Made by a program: the position numbers and the translations under genes. A DNA stretch of 64,000 nt. It comes from Vagococcus bubulae. Its GTDB lineage: Bacteria > Bacillota > Bacilli > Lactobacillales > Vagococcaceae. Shown one piece after another: positions 53,332 through 61,777 of this stretch. The first letter of the stretch is position 1. Each line of letters begins with the position of its first letter. Location of the stretch: the NCBI RefSeq assembly GCF_003950315.1, contig NZ_NGJT01000004.1, forward strand, positions 89,976 to 153,975, read 5' to 3'. Under the pieces are notes generated by a model. It saw only the letters and a list, made by a program, of their open reading frames with translations. It was not told where the DNA came from and did not search any database.

Positions 53332-53862
53332 CTATTTATCTTTTACTGTATAGTGTTGAGTTTTAACAACTGCAGGCTCTGAAGATGAGTCATCTTGCTC
53401 AGAGAATTGAACAAGTTGTATAGTGTGTTCTCCTTCTGTAAGTTCTTCTGATCTCTTTCCAAGTTCATCTGAGTCAAGGATAACATCTGTTTGATTATGT
53501 GAGAATTGTTCTGTATCAATTTCTTTTCCATCTACAAAAATATGTGTCAGTTTTGAACCATCAAACCCCTCAACATATAGTGAAAGACCTTGTCCAAAAG
53601 TATCTTTCTTATAGAAAATAATGATTTCATCTCCATCAGCAGTGTTTCCAGATGGACTACCAATATTAAATGTACCTCCATCTACATCCTCTGGCTTAAA
53701 TGTTTCTTTTTTGACAGTTTCTTTCTCTGTAGTGTCTTTCTCAATAGTTTCAACTTTTTCAGAAGAACTTTCTTTTGTTTCTTTATCTGATTTACCAGAA
53801 CAACCTGCCAATAAAATTAAAGATAATAGGCTGATTGCAGATAGTTTTGTTATTTTATTCAA
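53332..53862 (-). CDS. element-borne lipoprotein, function unknown
   Basis: A 176-residue protein with a lipoprotein signal peptide and lipobox LLAGC (Cys about 20), a Lys/Glu/Thr-rich linker (about 22-60), and a globular C-terminal part (about 65-176) rich in acidic residues. I place the start at TTG 53862, since GGAGGAG on the minus strand lies seven bases before it; ATG 53877 sits inside that RBS. It is the only gene on the minus strand of the element and has its own terminator. Lipoproteins of integrated phages can block entry of related phage DNA (superinfection exclusion, as Ltp of Streptococcus phage TP-J34), so that role is a guess worth testing. Confidence 0.8.
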   Translation of the reverse strand: MNKITKLSAISLLSLILLAGCSGKSDKETKESSSEKVETIEKDTTEKETVKKETFKPEDVDGGTFNIGSPSGNTADGDEIIIFYKKDTFGQGLSLYVEGFDGSKLTHIFVDGKEIDTEQFSHNQTDVILDSDELGKRSEELTEGEHTIQLVQFSEQDDSSSEPAVVKTQHYTVKDK

Positions 53863-54493
53863 TGCTTTCTCCTCCATTTAGTAAAGTGTTTTCATTGTTA
53901 TTATACCACTAATGTATATAATTATTAAACAGTAATACTGTTATTTATATAATACATATGTAAGATTGAAATCTTGTTTGAATATAAATGAAATGTTATA
54001 GTTAAATATAAATAAGCTCTGTGTTATTGGTTGGGTGCTATCTGTTTATTCTTTATCACAAAAGCTGTAAACTGGTTTCTGCATGTTTAGGGTGGGAATG
54101 CATTGCTTATTCATTGACTTACATTAAATCAGTTTTTACTGGTTATATGTAGTCTTTTTTTTGTATAAAAATTTAAATGGCATATATGTATTTGGTCAGT
54201 AGTTGACTGGTTTTTATAGACAATTATAAGGTACTGGATACATGAGTATGTGAGTTGTTTAGATAGTGATTTTCTACTTAAAATATTTATATTGGTTATA
54301 CAACTATATAATATTTCTTACACAGCTGTGTAAGTTTTCTTATACAGTTAACATTTATATTGTATTTTATTTATATATAAAAATGCATATATTAGATAAT
54401 TTGCTCATAAAATTCTTGTGTTTTTTCTAAAAATTTGATATACTTATTTTGTGATAAAGAAAAAATAAAAGCAGAATTAGGAGAGATTGATTA
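53863..54493. other. intergenic control region with an 18-bp palindrome and a promoter
   Basis: About 630 bases with no credible gene. CTTACACAGCTGTGTAAG at 54317-54334 is a perfect palindrome and a likely operator. TTGTGT (54416-54421) and TATACT (54439-54444), 17 bases apart, form a promoter for the gene at 54494. As the flanking genes diverge, this is probably the main switch region of the element, although no classical CI/Cro-like repressor gene is seen. Confidence 0.55.
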
Positions 54494-54898
54494 ATGATTA
54501 CAGAGAATGAAAAAGTATTTAATAATGTAAAGGTTTTATTTGGTGATATAGAAAATGGTATAGATGAATATGCTGAGTTAAAAGAGGTAGTAGATGCTTT
54601 TTATCAGGACTATAAAGAGTTAACAAGCAATAAAGAAAAGTATGGTGATAGACAGGTATTGGGAATAAATATTGTATTAGCTAAACATTGTGAAGATAGT
54701 AATGTTTATGACATAGAGGCAGAGTTCAAGACAGATAGTATAAAAGAAGAGAATGGCAAAGTTATAACAGAATTTGAATGTTTAATGTCTGAGTTAAAAT
54801 GGAATAGTAAAGCAGAGGTAGCAGATAGGTTGTTTAAACAGATAACTGCAGATGCTGCCATTAATGTTCCTGTAGATTTATTTGAGGTTTACAATTAA
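54494..54898 (+). CDS. hypothetical protein of the element
   Basis: A 134-residue acidic protein with predicted helical N-terminus and mixed C-terminus; no signal peptide or membrane segment. I do not recognise the family. It has an RBS (TTAGGAGAG), its own promoter about 50 bases upstream and a good terminator directly after, so it is transcribed as a single gene. Position between the switch region and the replication-type region could suit an early or accessory function. Confidence 0.7.
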   Translation: MITENEKVFNNVKVLFGDIENGIDEYAELKEVVDAFYQDYKELTSNKEKYGDRQVLGINIVLAKHCEDSNVYDIEAEFKTDSIKEENGKVITEFECLMSELKWNSKAEVADRLFKQITADAAINVPVDLFEVYN

Positions 54899-54910
54899 AT
54901 GAGTAATACA

Positions 54911-54945
54911 GAGTTGTTCATGACTGGTGGACAGCTCTTTTTTTT
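54911..54945 (+). terminator. terminator of the 134-residue hypothetical gene
   Basis: GAGTTGT (54911-54917) pairs with ACAGCTC (54931-54937, one G-U), followed by eight T. Confidence 0.85.
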
Positions 54946-55869
54946 GTGGTCTTTTTTACATAAATCACTGGATAATTCTAATTAAAATATAATGAAAAAT
55001 ACACTTTAAAACAGTTAAAAAGATTACTAGTTAAAACATTTTATAAAAGGATCAACAGAAAGATATAAAAGTTAAAATTGAATGGCAAACTGGCAGGCAG
55101 GGGCAAGGATGTAATTCTTTTTATTTTTATTCTTTTTTCAACAGCCTATACACTGAGTAACTGATTATCTGATTATCTATACACTGTTATATAAAAATTA
55201 AGTACTAATGTTTTTATTTAAGTTGGTCCATTCATGGACATATTTTATTACTTACTATTTTTAAAACAGTAAATACTATTATAACAAGGTTTACAACACT
55301 ATATGTTTGATAGATAACCCTTAAGTACTTGCTTATATCTGTCTAACTATATATTACTGTAATACAGTATTACTGTATATACTGTAACTACAGAGTTACA
55401 ACAGAAACTCACAGGGATGATTGTTGACAGATGAGCAGATGAGTAGTTGACCAGTTGGGCAGTCAATGTATGTTTACTAGAGTTATGAGCTTGTTTAAAC
55501 TGGTTTACTAGAGTTGCAGTTACTGTCCTAGTCTACAATAGTTCTAATTATCCATATAATGCTGTTTAAGGTGTTTTATTGTTTATTTAATATAAATACA
55601 TGTGAAATAAAATAAAAGCTCTTAGAAAGCAAATAATAGCTTTTTAAGTGTATGTGAGAATTTAACAGTTGCTTATTAGTGTTGGAACTCCTTCCAATGC
55701 TCTTTTTTTATGCCTAAAACAGTTTTAGTTAAACCAGTAAACATAATAGTGCATCAAGAAAACTTTATTTAAAAAGATTTTATATATCTGTCACACAAGC
55801 AAATAAAAAGACTATGTATAAGTATAAGACAAAATTACTAGAAAACTAGAGTAAGAAAAGGAGTTAAAA
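54946..55869. other. repeat-rich non-coding region, candidate replication origin
   Basis: About 920 bases, very AT-rich, directly before a winged-helix replication-type gene. CTATACACTG occurs at 55145 and 55177 with TGATTATC twice between. TACTGTA occurs at 55355, 55371 and 55380, with the inverted TACAGTA at 55363, so TACTGTA-A-TACAGTA forms a near-perfect palindrome. GTTTACTAGAGTT is repeated at 55472-55484 and 55503-55515. Iteron-like repeats beside a Rep-type gene suggest an origin; not proven. Confidence 0.45.
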
Positions 55870-56427
55870 ATGAGTGAAAATAAAAAGCAATTAATCAGAA
55901 AAATAACAAGAGAGCAGTTTGTTAAAGAATTACAACAATCTGAAATGCAGAAGTTACATCAACCTGAGTACAAATACATTGCCAATACTACAAAAAAGAT
56001 AACTAACTATGTTGAAGATATGCCAATGCTAGTTAAATCAGAGCCAGTTGAGTTCCTGAATAACAATGATGATGTCTACAAAGATGTATTCATTCATTTC
56101 TCAGCTAATCAAGTCAGAGCTGGAATTATCAAGGAATTAGTACCTGAGGGAATTGAAAAAGGTGGAATGATTGGGGCTAGAAACTTCACTGTTTTAATGG
56201 CAATTGCAAGTTATATGGATGCAGAGGGTAAGGCATTCCCAAGCCAGAGACTATTACAAGAGATTACTGGCTTGGGAAGATCATCAATAGGAAAAGCCAC
56301 AGCAGATTTGGGACAGATAAGAATAGCAGGACATAAGCTACTGACTATTGTAAAAGAAAGAGGATACAGAAATGTAGAAAAGTCTGTGTATTTTTTTAAT
56401 CCTGATGCAGTCATTGAAATGATTTAA
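55870..56427 (+). CDS. winged-helix replication-initiator-like protein
   Basis: A 185-residue protein with a C-terminal HTH_36-type winged helix (about residues 95-175): AIASYMDAEGKAFPSQRLLQ and ITGLGRSSIGKATADL are typical of phage and plasmid replication proteins of Firmicutes. The N-terminal 90 residues are unassigned. No helicase or primase domain is attached and none is encoded nearby, so host enzymes would be needed. RBS AAAGGAG precedes ATG 55870. The upstream repeats fit a role at an origin, but a transcription regulator remains possible. Confidence 0.65.
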   Translation: MSENKKQLIRKITREQFVKELQQSEMQKLHQPEYKYIANTTKKITNYVEDMPMLVKSEPVEFLNNNDDVYKDVFIHFSANQVRAGIIKELVPEGIEKGGMIGARNFTVLMAIASYMDAEGKAFPSQRLLQEITGLGRSSIGKATADLGQIRIAGHKLLTIVKERGYRNVEKSVYFFNPDAVIEMI

Positions 56428-56451
56428 TTATTAAGAGAAAGAGGTTAAATA

Positions 56452-56820
56452 ATGGGTGAAGATAATTGGAAAGATGATGTACTAAATAAAAAAGCTAGTG
56501 GCTGGACAATCAGAAAAACTCAGGGAGATATGTTTGCAATCATAGATACAAGTAAAGCAGTTCCTTATCTGACAAAGGAAGAAATACAAGCACTTAAATC
56601 AATCACTAAACCAACTTTAGAAGATTTTGAAATATTTTATAAAGAGCTTATGGCTGATATTCATGGTGAGAATATTGTATTTGTTACAAGTAGTCTAAAG
56701 CAGGCAGAGGATGTTTTGTATGGCAGATTGTCTATAGATGATTTAAATAAGTTTCATGGCTTTGCAACACAAGAGGATCAGGAAAGAGTTAGAAATCTAA
56801 TAATTGAAAGTGGATTGTGA
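56452..56820 (+). CDS. hypothetical protein of the element
   Basis: A 122-residue acidic soluble protein, 25 bases after the winged-helix gene and probably co-transcribed with it. RBS GAAAGAGG precedes ATG 56452. I do not recognise it. No cysteine pairs, signal peptide or membrane segment. Confidence 0.65.
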   Translation: MGEDNWKDDVLNKKASGWTIRKTQGDMFAIIDTSKAVPYLTKEEIQALKSITKPTLEDFEIFYKELMADIHGENIVFVTSSLKQAEDVLYGRLSIDDLNKFHGFATQEDQERVRNLIIESGL

Positions 56821-56969
56821 GACCTATTTATTTTTAGATGTTTTTTTAAATAAATATTTCAAATTAGAAACTTATTACTTGAATATCTGTCATGACATAG
56901 CACCTATATATGAAAGAGTGAGACATGGTCTTAATTAATCAACCAATTCAAAATATTAGGAGGTACATG

Positions 56970-57209
56970 ATGAGCAAAAAAGATAATCAACACAGTAAAC
57001 TTTTAGATACCTATTGTCCCAAGAAACAGACAGATTATGAAGTGGCAGAAACTGTTTATTTTTTAAAAAACACATGTAAAGTCCCTTATTCAAAAATTAT
57101 TAAGAGACTGGGAATATCCTTTAACACTATGAAAAGATTTTTAACTGAGCATGAAGATGAAATAAAAGCAAACCAGAAAAAAGAATGGAACAAGCAAGGC
57201 AAGAAATAA
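56970..57209 (+). CDS. small helix-turn-helix protein
   Basis: A 79-residue basic protein with a helix-turn-helix of the Hin/terminase-small-subunit style (about residues 22-60: YEVAETVYFLKNTCKVPYSK then IIKRLGISFNTMKRFL). Likely DNA-binding, as a regulator or a packaging accessory. I chose ATG 56970 with AGGAGGT upstream; the longer frame from 56925 has no RBS. Confidence 0.65.
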   Translation: MSKKDNQHSKLLDTYCPKKQTDYEVAETVYFLKNTCKVPYSKIIKRLGISFNTMKRFLTEHEDEIKANQKKEWNKQGKK

Positions 57210-57276
57210 CAGAAATAGCAGAACAACACAAAGACAGTAACAAGTAAATAAAAAAACTAAAAGGAGTTTATTAAAA

Positions 57277-57741
57277 ATGGCTAATCAAGACAACAAAGTA
57301 AGCAAGAACACAAAAGGAATTGACATCTTAGCAGCAGGATTAAATCAATATTCTGAATTAATACAGGCAGAGGCAGATAAGAAAGAAAAGTTCAAAGCAG
57401 AATTTATTGAGTCACCAGAGAAATTCATTTCAAAACATGAGGTAGAGATTTACTTGAACACTCTAAATGTTAGAACAGATATTTTAGCCATTCTACAGGA
57501 GCAGCTAAATAGCTTCCAAAAAGATGCATTAGAGTTTGAAAAATACATCTATAACTCAGAGTTTGCCAATAAATCATATATGACAGCCTTAGAGCAGGTC
57601 AGCAGATTTACTGGATTAATTCAAACAGTGAACACTCTAAACCCTGTTACTTTATCAGATAAAGCAAGTATTGTTGTATCAGATGTCAAAGCAGGAACAG
57701 TAACACAAATTGATAATGCATTTGTACAAGGGGGTAAGTAG
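57277..57741 (+). CDS. hypothetical phage-type protein
   Basis: A 154-residue, largely helical protein with no recognised domain. The Gln/Glu-rich centre (about 60-110) could form a coiled coil. RBS AAAGGAG precedes ATG 57277, and the next gene starts immediately after its stop. It begins a tight block of four unknown or weakly assigned genes ahead of the capsid gene, where phages usually hold portal or scaffold genes; resemblance to those is not evident. Confidence 0.65.
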   Translation: MANQDNKVSKNTKGIDILAAGLNQYSELIQAEADKKEKFKAEFIESPEKFISKHEVEIYLNTLNVRTDILAILQEQLNSFQKDALEFEKYIYNSEFANKSYMTALEQVSRFTGLIQTVNTLNPVTLSDKASIVVSDVKAGTVTQIDNAFVQGGK

Positions 57742-58314
57742 ATGGCAGTTCAAAAGCTGATTTATGAAGTAGATAAAATCAAAATGCCCAGTTCAACTAA
57801 ACTAGACAAAGCATTTCAAGAACTTGAAACAGTTGTAACTGACACTGATAGTTTAAAGCAAGAGCTAATAAAAAAAGTAACAGGTGAGCCAGTAAAGAAA
57901 CCAACAGCCTTATCTGATTTAAAAGCACTTGTTACTAAGAAACCAACAGACAGCAAGCTATCAGAGGCAGAAGTTGGTGAGAGGATGGCAGTTCTAAATC
58001 AGTATCTGCAGGACAATGCACCTGACTTAGTGGCAACAGTAAAACAAGAATACTACAGCTATAAAAAAGCTGTTAATGATATTTGGGATCAATATGTTAA
58101 ACATTTATGTATTGCTAACTCAGATGATACTGAGCAAGTAGCCACCCACCTAAGACTCTTAGTTAACAGCTATACATGGAAAATGAGACAAATTGAAGAA
58201 ATTTTAAATAAGGATTTTGATGCCTACACTAGCATCAACTGTTTTATTGTTGAGTCCAAAATTGATGTAGACCTAGCTGAGGTTGAAACAGCAATCTATG
58301 GAGCTACTTTTTAA
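57742..58314 (+). CDS. hypothetical phage-type protein
   Basis: A 190-residue, mostly helical soluble protein directly abutting the preceding gene (GGGGGTAAG serves as RBS). It has a variable Thr/Lys/Pro-rich section at about residues 45-75 and helical flanks. I cannot name a family. Translational coupling with the genes on both sides suggests a shared job, perhaps in particle assembly or its control. Confidence 0.65.
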   Translation: MAVQKLIYEVDKIKMPSSTKLDKAFQELETVVTDTDSLKQELIKKVTGEPVKKPTALSDLKALVTKKPTDSKLSEAEVGERMAVLNQYLQDNAPDLVATVKQEYYSYKKAVNDIWDQYVKHLCIANSDDTEQVATHLRLLVNSYTWKMRQIEEILNKDFDAYTSINCFIVESKIDVDLAEVETAIYGATF

Positions 58315-58316
58315 CT

Positions 58317-58649
58317 TTGTTAAAAGACAATGGCAGATACTCACTATCAGAAATTGAGTTCTGTTTAAAGAATAAAAGTGTGTTACAGCAAAGAGCAGAG
58401 GCAACAGGCAATATGTCAGCAACAGTTGAAACAGTTATTGATGCAGAGAATTGTCTTTCTAAAGCTAATTTGACTGCTAATCAGTCTGTAGTGTTACAAC
58501 TTAGATGGCTTTATAATTTTACATTAAAAGAATGTGGAAACATCTTAGGAGTGTCAGTAGAGGCAGTAAGGCAATCAGAGAACTCAGCAAAAATAAAAAT
58601 ACAAAAAGTATTAGATGTTTGGAATGAGGAGCTGTTAATCAATGGATAA
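58317..58649 (+). CDS. sigma-70 region 4-like DNA-binding protein, possible late-gene activator
   Basis: A 110-residue protein whose C-terminal half (about residues 52-100) matches sigma factor region 4: LTANQSVVLQLRWLYNFTLK, then ECGNILGVSVEAVRQSENSA. It is similar in design to ArpU/late transcription activators of Gram-positive phages, found just before structural genes, as here. The start TTG 58317 is two bases after the previous stop and has only a weak RBS, implying coupled translation. Its end overlaps the next gene by eight bases. Confidence 0.7.
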   Translation: MLKDNGRYSLSEIEFCLKNKSVLQQRAEATGNMSATVETVIDAENCLSKANLTANQSVVLQLRWLYNFTLKECGNILGVSVEAVRQSENSAKIKIQKVLDVWNEELLING

Positions 58650-59106
58650 TGCAGGGTTAAAATACACCAATGCAAAAGAGTTTACTGTAAAAGTCTGGAC
58701 AGGTTTAGATCAATGTAATAATAGAGCAAAGGCAAATACATATCTTTTAGATACTGTTTGTCCTGAATTACTTGCAACTCCTTTAGAACAGTTACCATCC
58801 ATTGAAACAAGAAATCAGACAGTTAATGATATTACAGAAAAATATTTTGAGCTATTTAACAAGTTCCCAAGTGGGTACATTTTAGAACTGCTAGGCAATT
58901 ATTTACTGTTGGACTACATTAAAGATAAAACAAAGACTAAGAATGATGAGTTGCAGTTTCTAACCCCTACCCAAGCAAAGAGAAGACACCAAAAAGAGTT
59001 CTCAGCAGTTGAAGATACTATGGATTTTCTTAAAAGTAAGCATGTCAGAAAGATGGACAGTTTAAAAAAGAAAGTAACAATTGAGAAAAAAGAAAATATG
59101 GACTAA
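58642..59106 (+). CDS. hypothetical protein upstream of the capsid gene
   Basis: A 154-residue protein, helical, with a very basic C-terminal tail (about 115-154, rich in Lys/Arg). It overlaps the preceding gene and lies 16 bases before the capsid gene. A scaffold or a capsid-size-determining role would fit the position and the basic helical tail, but I recognise no motif. RBS GAGGAGC lies upstream of ATG 58642. Confidence 0.65.
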   Translation: MDNAGLKYTNAKEFTVKVWTGLDQCNNRAKANTYLLDTVCPELLATPLEQLPSIETRNQTVNDITEKYFELFNKFPSGYILELLGNYLLLDYIKDKTKTKNDELQFLTPTQAKRRHQKEFSAVEDTMDFLKSKHVRKMDSLKKKVTIEKKENMD

Positions 59107-59122
59107 GAAAGCAGGAAAATGA

Positions 59123-59983
59123 ATGTCAGATAAAGATTTAACAATGTCACTTGCAGATAGCTTAAAGCTAACTCAAGACACATTACAAGCTGGAGTAATT
59201 GAGATTTTAGGAGAGGAGTCAAAGTTACTGGCTAACTTGCCTTTCAGGTATATTGATGGATCAGGACTGACTTACACAGTACAGAAAACACAAGCTAAAC
59301 CACAGTACAGAACTGTTGGAGAGGCATATAAACCATCTGAAGTTGAATATGAAAACAGAACAGAGTCATTATCAATTCTAGGTGATGAAGCTGTTATAGA
59401 TACATATCAAAATCAAATTGTGGCTGATTACAATGATTTAATGGCAATTGAAGTTGCTTTAAAAACAAAAGCACTTGCTCATGCCTATCAAAAAGCCTTT
59501 TTGTATGGCAATACAGAGAAAGATATAAAAGCATTTAATGGGTTAAATAAAAGATTAATTAAAAACCAGATGTTCCAGTCATCAGGTATTGTTGCAGATG
59601 ATTTGGACATTTTAGCAGATGCAGTTAAAGATGCAAACTTTGCTATTATGAGTAAGTCAAAAAGAAGAAAGTTGACAAATGAAAACAGATCACTAATAAC
59701 AAAATCAACTAATGAATTTGGTGTACAGGTTACACAGTATGGTGAGATTGTTATCTGTGATTTGGATGATGAAGTATTTCAAGCTGGTGATGAAGGTAGT
59801 ATCTATGTTATGAGATTATCAGATGTGGATGGTGTCTGTGGCTTACAAAATGGTGGTATTAATGTAACTCCTTTAGGTCATATGACAGGGTCACCAAAGC
59901 TGAAAACAAGAATTGAGTGGTTCACTGGTATGGCTGTTTATGATGATAAATCACTTGCTAAAATTACAGAAACTAAAGAATAA
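59123..59983 (+). CDS. major capsid protein, HK97 fold
   Basis: A 286-residue protein that resembles the short major capsid proteins of Firmicutes siphoviruses lacking a long delta domain. The N-terminal arm (about 1-45) leads to LLANLPFRYIDGSGLTYTVQ (E-loop region) and the conserved ESLSILGDEAVIDTY segment, and the C-terminus ends RIEWFTGMAVYDDKSLAKI, a typical P-domain finish. No protease domain is fused and none is seen nearby. A terminator follows it. Assigned with good confidence from fold signature and the connector genes downstream. Confidence 0.82.
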   Translation: MSDKDLTMSLADSLKLTQDTLQAGVIEILGEESKLLANLPFRYIDGSGLTYTVQKTQAKPQYRTVGEAYKPSEVEYENRTESLSILGDEAVIDTYQNQIVADYNDLMAIEVALKTKALAHAYQKAFLYGNTEKDIKAFNGLNKRLIKNQMFQSSGIVADDLDILADAVKDANFAIMSKSKRRKLTNENRSLITKSTNEFGVQVTQYGEIVICDLDDEVFQAGDEGSIYVMRLSDVDGVCGLQNGGINVTPLGHMTGSPKLKTRIEWFTGMAVYDDKSLAKITETKE

Positions 59984-59998
59984 AATAAAACAGATTGG

Positions 59999-60029
59999 GA
60001 CAGTCTTACTTATGAGGCTGTCTTTTTTT
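59999..60029 (+). terminator. terminator directly after the capsid gene
   Basis: GACAG (59999-60003) pairs with CTGTC (60018-60022), followed by seven T. Partial read-through would give less connector message than capsid message. Confidence 0.8.
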
Positions 60030-60053
60030 ATATATCAATTTAGAGGTGTATAT

Positions 60054-60497
60054 ATGATTAAAGTAAACCATGTTGAGAGCTATATTACTGACAATGTACT
60101 CCATTCTAAACAGTGGGATATGAGTTCTGAGGATGTAAAGACAAAGGCAGTAAATAACTCAATAGCCAAGCTAAAACAGATATTAAAGCCTGAGATAGAG
60201 CAAGGCTATGAGTTAGAGATTGAAGATGTAGCTTTACAAGCTGTATGGATGTTAAAAGTAGATGATAGTTTTCAGAGGGCAGAAATGGGAGCAACTTACA
60301 TTGCTGTTGATGGCATCATGTTAATGTTTAGTGGCAAGGATAACACTCTTAGTCCAGATATTGCCAATAAGTTTGGTATATCACTGTTTAATGGTGTCAG
60401 AAGAAAAGCAGGCAGTTATAGAATTGCACACAGTACAAACTATAGAATACCTGTATCAGATAGTCAGAAACTAGCAAGTCAAAGAGTGAATGACTAA
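60054..60497 (+). CDS. head-tail connector-like protein
   Basis: A 147-residue protein placed straight after the capsid gene, where phages encode the head-tail adaptor (gp6/gp15-like). The helical N-terminal half and a C-terminal Ser/Arg-rich segment fit weakly; assignment rests mainly on synteny. RBS AGAGGTG precedes ATG 60054; a longer open frame from 59913 overlaps the capsid gene and crosses the terminator, so I reject it. Its stop overlaps the next ATG by one base. Confidence 0.6.
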   Translation: MIKVNHVESYITDNVLHSKQWDMSSEDVKTKAVNNSIAKLKQILKPEIEQGYELEIEDVALQAVWMLKVDDSFQRAEMGATYIAVDGIMLMFSGKDNTLSPDIANKFGISLFNGVRRKAGSYRIAHSTNYRIPVSDSQKLASQRVND

Positions 60498-60844
60498 TGG
60501 TATTAAATCTTTTCCCAACTAACAATAAGGCTATAGTATTCAGTAAGGGAAATTTTGACAGGTGGGGAGTTCCTATAAATGATAATAGAACAGGAACTGA
60601 GTATAACTGTATTGTACTAGAAAATACTAAACTTGAAAAAGTACCTGCAGGGATGGACAAGTATCAGGGCAAAGAGATAACTTTTAATGCTGTTGTTTAC
60701 TTTCCTGAATTTGTAAAAGTTAAATCAGAGGACACTATTCAATATACAGATGATTTAGGGCAGACACACAAAAGAACTGTGATACAAGTTCAGGTAAAAA
60801 AGGACTTTGGGGGCAGTGTATTAGCAGTGAAAGCCTATGTATAA
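60497..60844 (+). CDS. head closure / head-tail joining-like protein
   Basis: A 115-residue, beta-rich protein resembling phage minor capsid 2/head-closure proteins: it has the N-terminal NKAIVFSKGNFDRWGVP and GTEYNCIVLENTKL segments, GKEITFNAVVYFPE in the middle and a final hydrophobic strand. Located between the adaptor and the tail tube gene, its expected place. Coupled to the preceding gene by the ATGG overlap. Confidence 0.65.
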   Translation: MVLNLFPTNNKAIVFSKGNFDRWGVPINDNRTGTEYNCIVLENTKLEKVPAGMDKYQGKEITFNAVVYFPEFVKVKSEDTIQYTDDLGQTHKRTVIQVQVKKDFGGSVLAVKAYV

Positions 60845-60879
60845 AACTATTAAATAGATATTAAAAAGGAGAGAAATAC

Positions 60880-61332
60880 ATGGCTAAAATAGCAGGTGTA
60901 GATGTGTTGCTTTATGTAACAGATGATAAAAAGAAAGAGGTAGCTGTTGCAGGGCAGACAGGTACAGACTTAGAACTGTCAGCAGATACTATTGATGTAA
61001 CAGATAAAAACAGTAATGGATGGAAAACAGCTCTAGCAGGGTTAAAATCATGGAGCATGTCAAGTGATGGCTTTGTTGATTTAGGTGAGAATAGTTTACC
61101 ACTGTTAAGAAAGTCATTCTTAGATAGAAAACCTATTCCTGTAACAATCAGAATGGGAGAAAGTACAGATGTTAAAGGAGTTACCTTTTCAGGAGATTGT
61201 TATATTACCTCATTCCCTCATTCATTTAAACAAGATGATGCAGTTACTTACTCATTAGATTTAGAGGGTGCTACTGGTTTGACTATTAAAGAGGGAGCAG
61301 ATGTGACTGTAGAGTCTTTAAAAGCTAAATAA
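60880..61332 (+). CDS. major tail (tube) protein, TP901-1 type
   Basis: A 150-residue tail tube protein. The start MAKIAGVDVLLYV, followed by LSADTIDVTDKNSNGWKTAL (about residues 33-52) and LKSWSMSSDGFVDL, is the signature of the TP901-1/phage major tail protein family. It has no Ig-like C-terminal extension. RBS AAAGGAGAG precedes ATG 60880. A tail tube gene without tape measure, chaperones or baseplate is unusual: a long tail cannot be built from this set alone. Confidence 0.85.
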   Translation: MAKIAGVDVLLYVTDDKKKEVAVAGQTGTDLELSADTIDVTDKNSNGWKTALAGLKSWSMSSDGFVDLGENSLPLLRKSFLDRKPIPVTIRMGESTDVKGVTFSGDCYITSFPHSFKQDDAVTYSLDLEGATGLTIKEGADVTVESLKAK

Positions 61333-61375
61333 AAGCCTGTAGCTAATAAAAATGAAAGGGGGTGATATGTAATAT

Positions 61376-61777
61376 ATGAGTAATGAAGTACAAGCAAGTA
61401 CAAAAGATTTGACTGTACAGCAATTAAAGGCAATCACTTTTCTTGTGGCTAAAGATGTTTATAGACTAACTGATGCACAGATTGCTGAACAGGTTGGAAT
61501 TTCTACTGTAACATTGTATAACTGGAAAAGGCTACCAGAGTTCAATAAGGAGCTGCAGAAACAAGCAAGAGAACTGAACAAAGCAACTCTTGCAGATGTG
61601 TACAGTTATATCAGAAAGACTTTAAATAACCCAAAAGCAACAGATACAACTAAGGTAAAAATTGCTGAGTTAGTCCTGAAGAGCCAAGGGGAATTTAAAA
61701 ACCAACAGATTGATCACTCTGTTTCTGTTACCTCAGAGAAACCACTAGATGAACTGTTTAAAGAGCTGGGAGTCTAG
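61376..61777 (+). CDS. terS: phBC6A51-type helix-turn-helix protein, small-terminase candidate
   Basis: A 133-residue protein with a helix-turn-helix at about residues 33-58 (LTDAQIAEQVGISTVTLYNW), followed by a helical oligomerisation region. This is the insertion-element/phBC6A51 helix-turn-helix family, often annotated as terminase small subunit. In satellites a private small terminase redirects a helper's large terminase to satellite DNA. Here it is the last gene of the element and lies before a long repeat-rich region that could hold the packaging site. RBS GGGGGTGAT. Confidence 0.68.
   Translation: MSNEVQASTKDLTVQQLKAITFLVAKDVYRLTDAQIAEQVGISTVTLYNWKRLPEFNKELQKQARELNKATLADVYSYIRKTLNNPKATDTTKVKIAELVLKSQGEFKNQQIDHSVSVTSEKPLDELFKELGV

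Noticed and set aside
53590..53881. Two plus-strand frames opposite the element lipoprotein
   Set aside because: Shadows of the lipoprotein gene, which has a signal peptide, lipobox, RBS and terminator on the minus strand.
59123..59983. Encapsulin nanocompartment instead of phage capsid
   Set aside because: Encapsulins share the HK97 fold, but this gene is followed by connector and tail-tube genes in phage order and has no cargo enzyme beside it.
59913..60053. Extended N-terminus for the connector-like protein
   Set aside because: The extension overlaps the capsid gene and crosses a terminator; ATG 60054 has a good RBS.
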